A stretch of DNA of 64,000 nt, from contig NZ_QGEH01000001.1 in assembly GCF_003258515.1 (NCBI RefSeq), forward strand, positions 1,178,001-1,242,000, in the 5' to 3' direction. The notes beneath the pieces were generated by a model. It saw nothing but the letters and a program-made list of their open reading frames with translations. It was not told the DNA's origin and searched no databases. Origin of the DNA: Marinobacter bohaiensis (GTDB lineage Bacteria; Pseudomonadota; Gammaproteobacteria; Pseudomonadales; Oleiphilaceae). The translations under genes were made by a program, and so were the position numbers. Position 1 is the first letter of the stretch, and every line of letters starts with the position of its first letter. Of this stretch, positions 35,694 through 45,058 are shown piece after piece.

Positions 35694-37577
35694 GTGTCCC
35701 TGAATCTGTCCTGGCGTCAGAAATTTCTCGCGTTGATCGTGGTCACGCCCCTGGGCTTCCTCGCCATCGCCCTCGCTGTGATCTGGGGGTTGGAGTCTGT
35801 GTCCTCGTCCTACCGGGACGCCTTCGACATGATCAATCACCAGAGTCGCTACGGCGATCTCATCACCCGCTACAACGGCGTCGAAAAAGACCTGGCGAAT
35901 TTCCAGTCAGCGGATCGCGATGCCGTGATCCAGCGCCTCGATACTTTTCTCGCCAAAGCCCAGGATCTGAGCGCCCAGAGCAAGAAGCTGGACGACCCGG
36001 CGGTGCGCAAGCTGGCGGACCAGGTGTCCAGCCAGTCGCGCCAGTATGTCGAGCAGCGCAAGACCTGGATCGACGAGCTGCAGACCCTGGGCCTGACCGA
36101 TGAGGAGGGCATGCGCCAGACGCTGACCAAGGCGCTGCTGGACCTGAAGAATCTGTCCATCAGTCTCTTCGACGAGACGGTTGAAGCGGTTGAGCAGGGC
36201 AAGTCCCGCTACATCAACGAGCGCGATGTCACCGGCGCCGAGGGGGCTCGTCAGGCGGTATCGGATCTGGAAGCCCTGGTCAAACAGTACGATTGGGAAG
36301 ACAACGTGATCGGCGAGAAGGTCAAGGCCTACCGCAAGACCTTCGACCAGGCTGACAATCAGATGCAGGCCCTGCTGGCTGTGGACAGCCAGGCCACCGC
36401 CTCGGGTGAGGCCCTGCAAGCGGCCGTCATGAAGCTGAGCGAGACGCTGCACTCCAGCATCGTGGCCCGCTCGCTGGCCGAGGCCGAGAACGCGGAAACC
36501 TCAGCCCGCTGGGCCAGCCTGGGCACCCTGGGCGTTTTCGGACCGGTGCTGGTGATCGCGCTGTTCATTGCGTCCCGCACCCTGGTGCGCCGCCTGCAGC
36601 GGACGGTGGAAGTGCTGTCCGGCGTGTCCGACGGCGACCTGACCCGGCACCTGACGCCCGGCAAGAATCCCCGCGATGAGTTCAACCAGCTGGCGTCGGC
36701 GGTGAACCAGATGATCGACAACATCGGCCACCTGATGCGCGACGCCATCGGCAGCACCGACAGCCTGGTCCAGGTGCGCCAGCAGCTCGACCAGAGCATG
36801 GCGCGTCTGGCGGCCAACAGCGACACGGTCGAATCACAGACCGTGCAGGCGGCCACCGCCAGCCAGCAGATTTCCGTCACCCTGGCGGATGTGGCCCAGC
36901 GCACGTCCCAGGTGGGCGTGTCCACCCAGAAAGCCAATGAAGCGGCCCAGTCCGGCGCCGAGGTGATCCAGAAAAACATGGCCACCATGGACAGCCTGTC
37001 TGACCTGATCCAGGAGTCCCACAATCACGTCAAGCAGCTGACCCAGTCCAGCTCCCGCGTCACCGGCATCATCGACGTGATCAACGGGCTGGCGGACCAG
37101 ACCAACCTGCTGGCCCTCAACGCGGCCATCGAGGCGGCCCGGGCGGGCGAGGCGGGTCGTGGCTTCTCGGTGGTGGCCGACGAAGTGCGCACCCTGGCCC
37201 AGAAAACCGTCGAGGCCACCAACAGCATCGTCAGCATCATCGATGACCTCAACAAGCAGACCCGCCTGATGGACCAGGTGATCGGCAACGGCCTGAAACT
37301 GGTGGAGGAAAGCGAAGCCAGCGCCGGCGAGATCGCCAGTGCCATGGGCCATGTCACCGAGTCCATTGCCTCGCTGACTGCCGAGATGGACCAGGTGGTG
37401 GTCGCCGTCGAGGAAATCTCCACCACCACCGACGACATTGCCCAGAAGATGGAGGAAATCCGTCACCAGAGTGGCGAGTCCCAGACCATCGGCACCGAGC
37501 TGGGCGAGCAGAACCAGCGCCTGGCGGATCACTCCGAGCGCCTGTCCGGCAGCACCCGCCGCTTCCGGGTGGCCTGA
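35694..37577 (+). CDS. Methyl-accepting chemotaxis protein
   Basis: This 627-aa receptor has an N-terminal membrane helix (about residues 12-34), a helical periplasmic sensor region (35-275), a second helix (about 278-300), a HAMP domain (about 302-355) and a signalling domain. The hairpin tip [20 protein letters not shown] and [13 protein letters not shown] is the universal CheA/CheW contact. The sensor has no recognised ligand family. GTG 35694 is chosen because AAGGAG lies 8 bases upstream. It is followed by a strong terminator. Confidence 0.92.
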   Translation: MSLNLSWRQKFLALIVVTPLGFLAIALAVIWGLESVSSSYRDAFDMINHQSRYGDLITRYNGVEKDLANFQSADRDAVIQRLDTFLAKAQDLSAQSKKLDDPAVRKLADQVSSQSRQYVEQRKTWIDELQTLGLTDEEGMRQTLTKALLDLKNLSISLFDETVEAVEQGKSRYINERDVTGAEGARQAVSDLEALVKQYDWEDNVIGEKVKAYRKTFDQADNQMQALLAVDSQATASGEALQAAVMKLSETLHSSIVARSLAEAENAETSARWASLGTLGVFGPVLVIALFIASRTLVRRLQRTVEVLSGVSDGDLTRHLTPGKNPRDEFNQLASAVNQMIDNIGHLMRDAIGSTDSLVQVRQQLDQSMARLAANSDTVESQTVQAATASQQISVTLADVAQRTSQVGVSTQKANEAAQSGAEVIQKNMATMDSLSDLIQESHNHVKQLTQSSSRVTGIIDVINGLADQTNLLALNAAIEAARAGEAGRGFSVVADEVRTLAQKTVEATNSIVSIIDDLNKQTRLMDQVIGNGLKLVEESEASAGEIASAMGHVTESIASLTAEMDQVVVAVEEISTTTDDIAQKMEEIRHQSGESQTIGTELGEQNQRLADHSERLSGSTRRFRVA

Positions 37578-37589
37578 AGCAGGCCCTCT

Positions 37590-37625
37590 CCGGTGCGGCC
37601 CGGACGGCGGCCGTGCCGGGGTTTT
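37590..37625 (+). terminator. Rho-independent terminator of the chemotaxis gene
   Basis: An 11-bp GC-rich stem (CCGGTGCGGCC with GGCCGTGCCGG, including two G-U pairs) with an 8-nt loop is followed by TTTT. It starts 13 bases after the stop. Confidence 0.75.
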
Positions 37626-37779
37626 CCTCCCGCCTGTCTGGCACCCGGAGATTGTCTGAGCTGGATCAAACTGTTGCCTCGCGTCGGTGTCAAACTGAAT
37701 GCAGGAGCAGTGTCAGTCGCTCCCGAAAAGTCGCCCCCGGAAAAAGGGGCGGACATGAGCTGGGATGGGAGGAACGGTG

Positions 37780-38160
37780 ATGGACATCAGAAGACATGGC
37801 TTGGCCATCGGTATCGCGCGGGTCGACAATCAGTTCCTGCTGACTTTCAAGGCGCAGGGCAAGCTGACCCACGAAGACTATGAGACCATCACGCCGATGA
37901 TCGAGTCCGCCCTGGCGGCGGTGGAGAAACCGAGGATTAAAGTGTTGTTCGACGCCTCCGAGCTGGAAGGCTGGGGGCTCCGGGCGGCCTGGGATGACTT
38001 CAATCTAGGCCTCAAACACGGCAAGGAGTTCGACCGGATTGCCATCTTCGGCGACAGGCACTGGCAGGATCATGTCGCCAAGATCGGTGCCTGGTTCATC
38101 TCCGGTGACCTGAAGTTCTTCAAGACGGAGGCCGAGGCGCTGGCCTGGCTGAACGGCTGA
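37780..38160 (+). CDS. SpoIIAA/STAS-like protein
   Basis: This 126-aa soluble protein fits the SpoIIAA-like family: alternating strands and helices, a FKAQGKLTHEDYETITPMIE helix pair, VLFDASELEGWGLRAAWDD and FDRIAIFGDRHWQDHVAKIGAWF. Related STAS-fold proteins bind nucleotides or lipids, but this family has no proven role. ATG 37780 is preferred over 37765 because GGGAGG lies upstream at good spacing. Confidence 0.82.
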   Translation: MDIRRHGLAIGIARVDNQFLLTFKAQGKLTHEDYETITPMIESALAAVEKPRIKVLFDASELEGWGLRAAWDDFNLGLKHGKEFDRIAIFGDRHWQDHVAKIGAWFISGDLKFFKTEAEALAWLNG

Positions 38161-38260
38161 GCTTGTCCGGTTGAGACTGTCAGGTTGAGATTACCGGCGA
38201 GGGCGGCGGCTTTACCCGGCGTCGACCGCGTGATGCAATGGCCGTCAGGAGGTACCGATT

Positions 38261-38440
38261 GTGACAACACTGCTGATCATCCTGGCGGTCCTGTTCCTGA
38301 CCCTGTTTATCCTGATACCGATTCTGGAGAAGTACGCCGGCAACGACGACGGGCGCGACTACAGCAAACTGACCCGCTGGATTTTCCCGCTGCTGGCGCT
38401 GCTGATCGTCATGCAAATGGTGCAGCATTTCTTCTTCTAG
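38261..38440 (+). CDS. Small two-helix membrane protein (59 aa), unknown
   Basis: A GTG start with a perfect AGGAGG ribosome-binding site 8 bases upstream opens a 60-codon frame ending at TAG 38440. The product has two hydrophobic segments (about residues 3-20 and 38-56) separated by a short polar loop containing EKYAGNDDGRDYS. The family is not recognised. The strong translation signal and clean helix-loop-helix pattern make it a credible gene. It lies between the STAS-like gene and the convergent ABC exporter. Confidence 0.7.
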   Translation: MTTLLIILAVLFLTLFILIPILEKYAGNDDGRDYSKLTRWIFPLLALLIVMQMVQHFFF

Positions 38441-38473
38441 GGAGCCGGGCAAGGGGCTCCCCAAAGGGCCTTT

Positions 38474-40309
38474 CTAGTCGGGTCCGGGCGTTCTGGCATC
38501 GGCGATCGGGGACTCCTGCCGGGCATCGTCCCGGTGCTGCTGGCGCCAAAGCGCCGCGTAATGGCCGTTTCTGGCCAGCAGACTGGCGTGGTCGCCGCTT
38601 TCGACGATGGCGCCCTGGTCCAGCACCAGGATGCGGTCGGCGTCGCGAATGGTGGACAGGCGGTGGGCGATCACCAGGGTGGTGCGGCTGCGGCTGACCT
38701 CGTTCAAAGCGCCGAGAATGGCTTGCTCCGAGAGAGAATCCAGTGACGAGGTGGCCTCATCCAGGATCAGCAGCGGCGGGTTCTTGAGGATCACCCGCGC
38801 GATGGCCACCCGCTGCTTTTCACCGCCGGACAGCTTCAGTCCGCGTTCCCCCACCCTGGTGTCATAGCCCTCCGGCAACGCTTCGATAAACCGGTCCAGA
38901 TGGGCCAGCCGGGCGGCGTGATGCACGTCCTCCGCCGTTGCCTCCGGTCGCCCGTAGGCCAGGTTGTTGTAGAGGCTGTCGTTGAACAGCACCGTGTCCT
39001 GGGGCACCACGCCGATGGCGCGGCGCAGGCTGTCCTGGGTGACGTCGCGGATGTCCTGGCCGTCGATGGCGATGCCGCCGCTGTCCACGTCGAAGAAGCG
39101 GAACAGCAGGCGGGCCAGGGTGGACTTGCCGGCGCCGCTGGCGCCGACCACGGCGACCTTGGTGCCGGCTGGGATCGTAAAGTCGATGTCCCGCAGAATC
39201 GGGCGATCGGGACGGTAGGCAAAGCCCACGTGTTCAAAACGGACGGTCGCGCCGTCGGTGGCCAGCTCTGGCGCGTTCGGTTTGTCGGTGATCGTGGGCG
39301 GCTGCTCCAACAGCCCGAACAGCCGTTCCACATTGACCAGAGCCTGGCGAATCTCCCGGTACACGAAGCCCAGCGCATTGAGCGGGATGAACAGTTGGAT
39401 CAGGTAGGCGTTGATCATGGTGAAGTCGCCCAGGGTAATGGCGCCGCTGATCACGTCCGACACCGCCATACCCATGATCACGATCAGCGCCACGCCGATG
39501 ATCAGCGCCTGGCCGGCGTTGAGCGTGGCCAGTGACAGCCGGTTTTTCAGACGCGCGCCTTCCCAGGCCTTGAGGTCCTCGTCGTAGACTTTCGATTCGT
39601 GGGCCTCGTTATTGAAGTACTTCACCGTCTCGTAGTTGAGCAGGCTGTCCAGGGCGCGGGCGTTGGACTCGTTGTCCCGGGCGTTGGATTCCCGCACGAA
39701 GCCCGTGCGCCACTCGGTGACCTTGACCGAGAAGATGATGTAGGCCAGCACCGCGACGACAATGGCCACCACATACGCGGGCCGGAAGGCGACCAGCAGG
39801 ATGCCGGCCACCAGAATGATTTCCAGGATGGTGGGCACGATGTTGAACAGGGTGAAGCGCAGCAGGAAGCTGATGCCGGTGCTGCCGCGCTCCATGTCCC
39901 GGGCCAGCCCGCCGGTCTTGCGATCCAGGTGGAACGCCAGCTCCCGGGCGTGCAGGTGCTCGAACACCTTGAGCGACACCCGCCGCATGGCGCGTTCCGC
40001 CACCCGCGCGAAGATGGCATCGCGCACCTCGTTGAACAGCGTGCCGCTGAAGCGCAGCAGGCCGTAGCCCACCACCAGCATCACCGGCACCCACAGGGCG
40101 GCCTCGCCGCCGCGGCCCTGGTCGAGGGCATCGACGATGTATTTCAGCGCCACCGGCGTGGCGACCGTGGCCAGTTTGGCGATCACCAGGCAGACCGCGG
40201 CCAGGATCACGCGGCCGCGGAATTCCAGGAAGTAGGGCCAGAGGCTGGCGATGATGCGCCAGTCCGGTTTTCTGCTGGCGAAATCGTCTTTGTCGGCGTA
40301 AGGATTCAA
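38474..40309 (-). CDS. ATM1/HMT1-type ABC exporter (fused permease-ATPase)
   Basis: This roughly 611-aa half transporter has six N-terminal helices (about residues 25-310) and a C-terminal ATPase (about 345-580) with Walker A VGASGAGKSTLARL, signature LSGGEKQRVAIAR, Walker B LLILDEATSSLD and the H-loop AHRLSTI. DRKTGGLARDMERG and NYETVKYFNNEAHE identify the ATM1/heavy-metal branch, whose members export glutathione-linked metals or sulfur species. The start is uncertain. TTG 40309 fits the family N-terminus, while GTG 40357 is possible. Neither has a good ribosome-binding site. Confidence 0.9.
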   Translation of the reverse strand: MNPYADKDDFASRKPDWRIIASLWPYFLEFRGRVILAAVCLVIAKLATVATPVALKYIVDALDQGRGGEAALWVPVMLVVGYGLLRFSGTLFNEVRDAIFARVAERAMRRVSLKVFEHLHARELAFHLDRKTGGLARDMERGSTGISFLLRFTLFNIVPTILEIILVAGILLVAFRPAYVVAIVVAVLAYIIFSVKVTEWRTGFVRESNARDNESNARALDSLLNYETVKYFNNEAHESKVYDEDLKAWEGARLKNRLSLATLNAGQALIIGVALIVIMGMAVSDVISGAITLGDFTMINAYLIQLFIPLNALGFVYREIRQALVNVERLFGLLEQPPTITDKPNAPELATDGATVRFEHVGFAYRPDRPILRDIDFTIPAGTKVAVVGASGAGKSTLARLLFRFFDVDSGGIAIDGQDIRDVTQDSLRRAIGVVPQDTVLFNDSLYNNLAYGRPEATAEDVHHAARLAHLDRFIEALPEGYDTRVGERGLKLSGGEKQRVAIARVILKNPPLLILDEATSSLDSLSEQAILGALNEVSRSRTTLVIAHRLSTIRDADRILVLDQGAIVESGDHASLLARNGHYAALWRQQHRDDARQESPIADARTPGPD

Positions 40310-40549
40310 AGCCGTGGTTGTCCTGTGACGGTGGGAATGATCAGGAAGTACGTGCACTGAGCGGTGACCGATCTGTCGAGTATCGCGGTGTCGAACGGCC
40401 CCGGCAAGCCCGCATTGGATGCGGCGACGCAAATGAAAGGCGCAGCCAAAGAGCGGCGTTGCGAGAGAATCGTGCTGTGAAAGAAGAATGCTGCGAAGGG
40501 AAAGAGACCGATCACGGAGCGGGCGGCGCCCCGTGACCGGTTGGAGGGA

Positions 40550-42865
40550 TCAGCTTTCGGTGGAGGCGTCTTCGTCTTCGGCCGCTTCGGGGTCAGCCGG
40601 GGCCGGACGGTGCTCCATGGCGTTGATCCAGATCGGGTTGGAGAACGCCTTCTTGCCCTCGGCGTCTTCCACCACGACCGCGTAGAAGGTGTCTTCGTAG
40701 GCGGTGATCTCGAACTCGGCTCGGCCCTTCACGTCATCCTCGTCGAAGGAACGCTGTTCGACCACCTGGCCGTCCTGGCCGATTAGCTGGATCGACTTGA
40801 GGCCGTTGGCCGCTTCCAGGTCGAAGCCCAGGGTGGTGCTGTCGCCGAGCTTCATGTTCAGGTCGTCGCCGAACACCTGGTCCGGGTAGACCATCGGCCC
40901 GAAGGTGACGAACGCGTGGCCGTCACGCAGGGCAGTGACAAAGCTGGGGGCGTCGAGATGGCCGGACACCTTGGCATAGGCGCGTACGGCGCCCGAGCGG
41001 TGCTTCCAGACGTCGTGCACGTCGGAGCCGGCGCTCAGGTAGATACGCTCGCCGTGGCTCCAGTGATCCCAGGCCTTGCGCAGGGTCTTCTCGTACTCGC
41101 CCTCGGCGTTGATCTCCATCAGGTCGAAGCGCGGGAAGTAGCCGCCGGTCGCGGTGCCGTTCTCCACGTTAGTGTAGTAGCCGTACTTGATGTACGGGTG
41201 GTTCATCTGGATGGCCTCGCCGCCCAGAGCCTGCGTCTGCTCCATGATGTCCTGCACCGACGCCTCACCGGAGTTGAGGGTGTAGTTCGCTTCCGGATCG
41301 ATCGGGTAGGGGTTGAAGTGGCCCCAGGACGGCGAGATCTCGATCGACGGGATGAACGGCACATCGCGGCTCGCGGACAGCTTGGCCGCTTCCGGCAGGT
41401 TGCGGGTGGTGTCGTGATCCAGCAGCAGGGTCAGGTCCAGACCGGCGGCCAGCTGCGAGCGGATCGCGAACTCCGGCGGTGTGAAGCCGTCCAGCACGTC
41501 GGAGTGATGGTGCATGTCGGCGGCGTACCAGCCGTGCTGGTTGGGGAAGGCGACCTGCTCGACCTCGACTTCCTCGGTGGTCGTCTCGCCGGCGTCCACA
41601 TCCACGTCAACCCGCGTGGCGCGGCTCAGGAAGTTCTCGCCGTAGCTCACGTCGAACTCGTAGTCGCCCGGGGCGATGGCGATTTCCCGTTCGCCGACCG
41701 TGTCCAGCTCGGTGAAGTAGGTGGTCTGCCCCAGGAAACCGACCAGCGGCGTCTGCCCTTCGCGGATGGTCAGGCGGGCATCGCGGGGTTCTTCGCTGTC
41801 CTCGTCAACGACCTTGAAGTGCACCTTGCCGGGCGCGCGCACGTCGTCGAAATCGATCGTCCGGTCGCTGTCGGCGGTGACCGTGACCGAGACCGACTCA
41901 CTGTCGGCGTAGCTGCGGCCTGTGGCGTACAGCTCGTACTGGCCGGTGGGCAGGTTCAGGTCGTAGGCGCCGTCCTGGCCGACCACCCAGGTGTAGGGCT
42001 CGCCGTCGCGTTCCACCACGACCACGGGCTTGTCGACGCTCTCGCCGTCCGGTGTCTGGACGCTGCCGGAGAGGTGGCCGGATTCCATGCCCAGGCGCTC
42101 GATGTCAGAGTCGACCGCGCGGGCGATGCTGCCGTCCGGCAGCACCTGGATCCAGGCCTCGAAGATGCGCGACGCCTTGGGAGCGAGGTCCTGCTGCTCG
42201 TACAGGTCGCGGGCGTCGTAGTCGATGTAGTTCATGTAGGGCGCGTGCAGCACGAATCCCCAGTTCTCGTCATAGGCGGCGGACCAGTTCGCCACGGCCT
42301 TGTCGGTGGGGCCTTCCTCGGTGCCGTGCATGCCCGGCGGACCAAACAGGTGGCCGCCGTCCGGCCACATCACGTAGCCGGACAGGATGTCCTTGTAGTG
42401 CTTCTTGCTGTGGTTGGTCATCTCGGTGACCACGTGGATCTGGTCGGATCCTTCCTCCAGCGAGTAGACGGTGACCAGCTCCACGCCTTCCCAGTCCCGC
42501 TCGACGCGGACAACCGCGCGATCGTCGTCGTCCTCGACGATCCGGAAGCGCTGATAGGTGGTGGGCCAACTGGACCAGTTGTTGGGAATGAAATCGATCA
42601 GGGACACCTTGTCCCGGGCCGGCTTGCCGTCGATCACCGGCGCGGCGTCGATGATGCCGCCAGGCGCCACGCCCCACGGCGGCGGGGTCTTGACGGCGAT
42701 GGACGCCACCAGGCGGTCGTTGCGCAGGGTGATGTCTTCAGCGGATTGGGCGTCCCCGTTGACCAGCGGGGTGGCGCCGCGCTCGACGGAAACGTCGGCA
42801 GAGGCTTGGCCCGCGCCCAGGGCGAGGCCCAGTAGCGCGAATGCGGTCAGGCGTGCAGTGGACAT
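40550..42865 (-). CDS. Secreted CehA/McbA-family PHP metallohydrolase
   Basis: This 771-aa protein has a signal peptide (residues 1-23, ASA-D), an N-terminal beta-rich region (about 25-260), two carboxypeptidase-regulatory-like beta sandwiches (about 268-450) and a C-terminal PHP domain (about 465-700) with the metal motif ADMHHHSDVLDG, LLLDHDTTRN and SAGSDVHD. CehA and McbA are carbaryl hydrolases, but the family is broad. The mature protein is very acidic and should be periplasmic or extracellular. AAGGAG precedes the ATG. It appears to be a single-gene unit. Confidence 0.87.
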   Translation of the reverse strand: MSTARLTAFALLGLALGAGQASADVSVERGATPLVNGDAQSAEDITLRNDRLVASIAVKTPPPWGVAPGGIIDAAPVIDGKPARDKVSLIDFIPNNWSSWPTTYQRFRIVEDDDDRAVVRVERDWEGVELVTVYSLEEGSDQIHVVTEMTNHSKKHYKDILSGYVMWPDGGHLFGPPGMHGTEEGPTDKAVANWSAAYDENWGFVLHAPYMNYIDYDARDLYEQQDLAPKASRIFEAWIQVLPDGSIARAVDSDIERLGMESGHLSGSVQTPDGESVDKPVVVVERDGEPYTWVVGQDGAYDLNLPTGQYELYATGRSYADSESVSVTVTADSDRTIDFDDVRAPGKVHFKVVDEDSEEPRDARLTIREGQTPLVGFLGQTTYFTELDTVGEREIAIAPGDYEFDVSYGENFLSRATRVDVDVDAGETTTEEVEVEQVAFPNQHGWYAADMHHHSDVLDGFTPPEFAIRSQLAAGLDLTLLLDHDTTRNLPEAAKLSASRDVPFIPSIEISPSWGHFNPYPIDPEANYTLNSGEASVQDIMEQTQALGGEAIQMNHPYIKYGYYTNVENGTATGGYFPRFDLMEINAEGEYEKTLRKAWDHWSHGERIYLSAGSDVHDVWKHRSGAVRAYAKVSGHLDAPSFVTALRDGHAFVTFGPMVYPDQVFGDDLNMKLGDSTTLGFDLEAANGLKSIQLIGQDGQVVEQRSFDEDDVKGRAEFEITAYEDTFYAVVVEDAEGKKAFSNPIWINAMEHRPAPADPEAAEDEDASTES

Positions 42866-43105
42866 GGTATCTCCTTATGGCCTTGTCGTATGCGAGTCGG
42901 GTGTCGGAAACCGGTTTGTTGGATCTTGTGTCGTCCGTGTGCGGTGCCCGGCTGAAGGGAAGGGTACGAAGCCTTGAATGTCTGTTCAATAGCCATCTTT
43001 GTTCCGGCGTTCTGCCGGAACTGTCAAGAACCCTCGCACAATTGCGAATACCACCGGTTGCATAGCTTGCTTAGAATACAGGCTTCGCTCGCTGAAGGAT
43101 GCCCC

Positions 43106-44413
43106 ATGCCGTTTTCGCCCCGCTCGCTGCTGGCCTACCTGTCCCTGATCCTGGCGGTTTTTGCGTTCCTGCCCGGCGCCACCTATGCCGGTGCCCTGGC
43201 GGTGGCGATCGTCGTCATACTGGGCTGGAAGGACATGCGACGGGTGCCGCAGGGCGTCTTCCTGGTGGCCTGTATCGGCCTGGTCTATGCCCTGTGGCGC
43301 GATATCGACCTGCTGGCGCCGGCGGTGGCCAACGTCACCCGGCTGGCGGGGCTGGTGCTGGCGGTGATGCTGCTGTCGACGGTGCTGGGGCGCTCAAGGG
43401 ATCTGCAGCGGATTTCGGTGAGCCTGTTCGCGGGCCGCCCCACCACACGGTACCTGAGTCTGGCGTTTGGTACGGCGATGGTGTCCATCCCCCTGAATTT
43501 CGGCTCCGTCGCCGTGGTGGGCAGCCTGGTGGGCGAACGCATCCGCCGGGACGGCGACTCCGCCGCCACCCGCAACGCCACCCGGGCGGTACTGCGCGGG
43601 TTCGGCACCACGCCCTCGTTCTCGCCCCTGTCCATCTCGGTGGTGCTGACCCTCACCCTGCTGCCGGGGCTGACCAGCGCTTCACTGATGGCTGTGGCCA
43701 TTCCGTTTGCGGTTTTGATGGTGTTTCTGGGGCTCATCTGGCGCGAGCCGGAAGCGCCGGAGGAAGAGGCGGGCACGGACGAATCCGCCAACCTGGCCGC
43801 GTGGTTGCGCTTCGCCGGCGTGATCGTGGCGATCTGCATTGGCGTCTTTGTGCTGAGTCACCAGTTTGCCGTGAGCTACGCCCACGCAGTGACGCTGAGC
43901 TGTCTGGCGGTGGTGATCGGGGCCCGGCTGCTGGCCTGGAGCCGTCGCCGGAACCCGCCGCTCGCCAGCATGGACAAGGTGAGCAACGAGCTGGCCATCG
44001 TCGGTGGATCGGCCTTTATCGGCGCCATCATCAGCGGTCTCGTCCTGGGCCAGATCAACGGCGCCGCCGAACTGCCGCACTGGAGCTGGCCGCTGCTGGC
44101 CGCCTGCGTGCCCTGGATATACTTCCTGGCGGGCCTGGCCGGCATCAACCCGATCGTCATCGGCACCCTGGCCGGCGGCATCCTCGGGTCGATCTGGCCG
44201 GAAGGCGCCGTCCTCGGTCTGGGCGTGGCCATGGTCACCGGCTGGGGCATCACCGCCTTCGGTACGCCCTTCGCCGCCAACGCCCTGATCATGGAGCGTC
44301 TGACCGGCTACCGGGCCAACGACGCCTCCCTCAAGTGGAGCCTGGCGCTGTCCTGCACCGGGCTGGGCCTGGCCAGCGTCCTGTCTGCCGGCATCACCTA
44401 CGCCCTGAACTGA
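43106..44413 (+). CDS. Predicted 12-helix permease, ion-transporter-superfamily-like
   Basis: This 435-aa integral membrane protein has about 11-12 hydrophobic helices in two halves, with SIPLNFGSVAVVGSLVGERI and a C-terminal INPIVIGTLAGGILGS and GWGITAFGTPFAANALI. Gly/Pro-containing re-entrant segments of this kind are seen in gluconate- and arsenite-type carriers of the IT superfamily. The exact family is not recognised. ATG 43106 follows GAAGGA. Its stop codon falls inside a 16-base tandem duplication. The encapsulin operon begins 255 bases downstream, and no functional link is evident. Confidence 0.78.
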   Translation: MPFSPRSLLAYLSLILAVFAFLPGATYAGALAVAIVVILGWKDMRRVPQGVFLVACIGLVYALWRDIDLLAPAVANVTRLAGLVLAVMLLSTVLGRSRDLQRISVSLFAGRPTTRYLSLAFGTAMVSIPLNFGSVAVVGSLVGERIRRDGDSAATRNATRAVLRGFGTTPSFSPLSISVVLTLTLLPGLTSASLMAVAIPFAVLMVFLGLIWREPEAPEEEAGTDESANLAAWLRFAGVIVAICIGVFVLSHQFAVSYAHAVTLSCLAVVIGARLLAWSRRRNPPLASMDKVSNELAIVGGSAFIGAIISGLVLGQINGAAELPHWSWPLLAACVPWIYFLAGLAGINPIVIGTLAGGILGSIWPEGAVLGLGVAMVTGWGITAFGTPFAANALIMERLTGYRANDASLKWSLALSCTGLGLASVLSAGITYALN

Positions 44414-44430
44414 TTACGCCCTGAACTGAT
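44399..44430. repeat. 16-base tandem duplication spanning a stop codon
   Basis: The unit TACGCCCTGAACTGAT occurs twice head to tail. The first copy encodes the last residues and stop of the permease gene and the second is non-coding. It looks like a recent replication-slippage event with no effect on the protein. Confidence 0.9.
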
Positions 44431-44668
44431 TCGTTCGTCCTGCCGGGAGCGGCGTGACCTGCGCCATCGGGGCCTTGTGTCCATCAAACGCCGTTTCCTG
44501 TTGCTTGTCGGAAGCATCCATGGCCCGTTACCGACGTGTCATCTCCCCTTGTAATCCGCTTTTTGTGTCATAAGGTTAGTAAGTAAGCCTCTTTACGCGT
44601 CCCGAATGCGGACAGCGCTGATTTCGATCCACCCATGCGTTTCAATTCATTCGACTCTGGAGATTGCG

Positions 44669-45058
44669 ATGGCGGGTGCAAGTGAGAGCTTTCATGAATC
44701 CGAGGAGCTGTTATCGGAGCAGACCAAGGAGATGCACCGGGCCCTGGTGTCCGTGCAGGAGGAACTGGAAGCGGTCGACTGGTATCAGCAGCGCGCGGAT
44801 GCCAGCAGCAATGAGGAACTGAGAGGACTGTTGCTGCACAACATGCGCGAAGAAATCGAGCACGCCTGCATGGTGCTGGAATGGCTGCGGCGCAACCACC
44901 CGGACTTCGCCCAGCAGATGTCCATCTACCTGTTCTCCGACAAGCCCATCCTGGAGGCCGAGGAAAGCGACAAGGACCTCAGCGATGCCAGGGCGGACGA
45001 TTCCGGGGGCACGCTCAACGCGTTCACCATTGGTACCATGAAGGGGGCGTCGTCATGA
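44669..45058 (+). CDS. Encapsulated ferritin (EncFtn) with encapsulin targeting peptide
   Basis: This 129-aa protein is a ferroxidase cargo of encapsulin. The conserved EncFtn hairpin is present (EELEAVDWYQQRA at 31-43; EEIEHACMVLEWLRR at 61-75). Residue numbers of the ferroxidase site agree with characterised EncFtn: Glu32, Glu62 and His65, plus Glu31, Glu34, Trp38 and Tyr39. A flexible acidic linker (about 95-113) leads to the C-terminal targeting peptide LNAFTIGTMKG. It should oxidise Fe(II) inside the shell. The ATG follows CTGGAG. Its stop overlaps the encapsulin start (ATGA). Confidence 0.93.
   Translation: MAGASESFHESEELLSEQTKEMHRALVSVQEELEAVDWYQQRADASSNEELRGLLLHNMREEIEHACMVLEWLRRNHPDFAQQMSIYLFSDKPILEAEESDKDLSDARADDSGGTLNAFTIGTMKGASS

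Noticed and set aside
40916-42835. 639-codon open frame on the plus strand
   Set aside because: It is antisense to the CehA/McbA-type gene, which has a signal peptide, a metal motif and a good ribosome-binding site. The antisense product has no recognisable domain.
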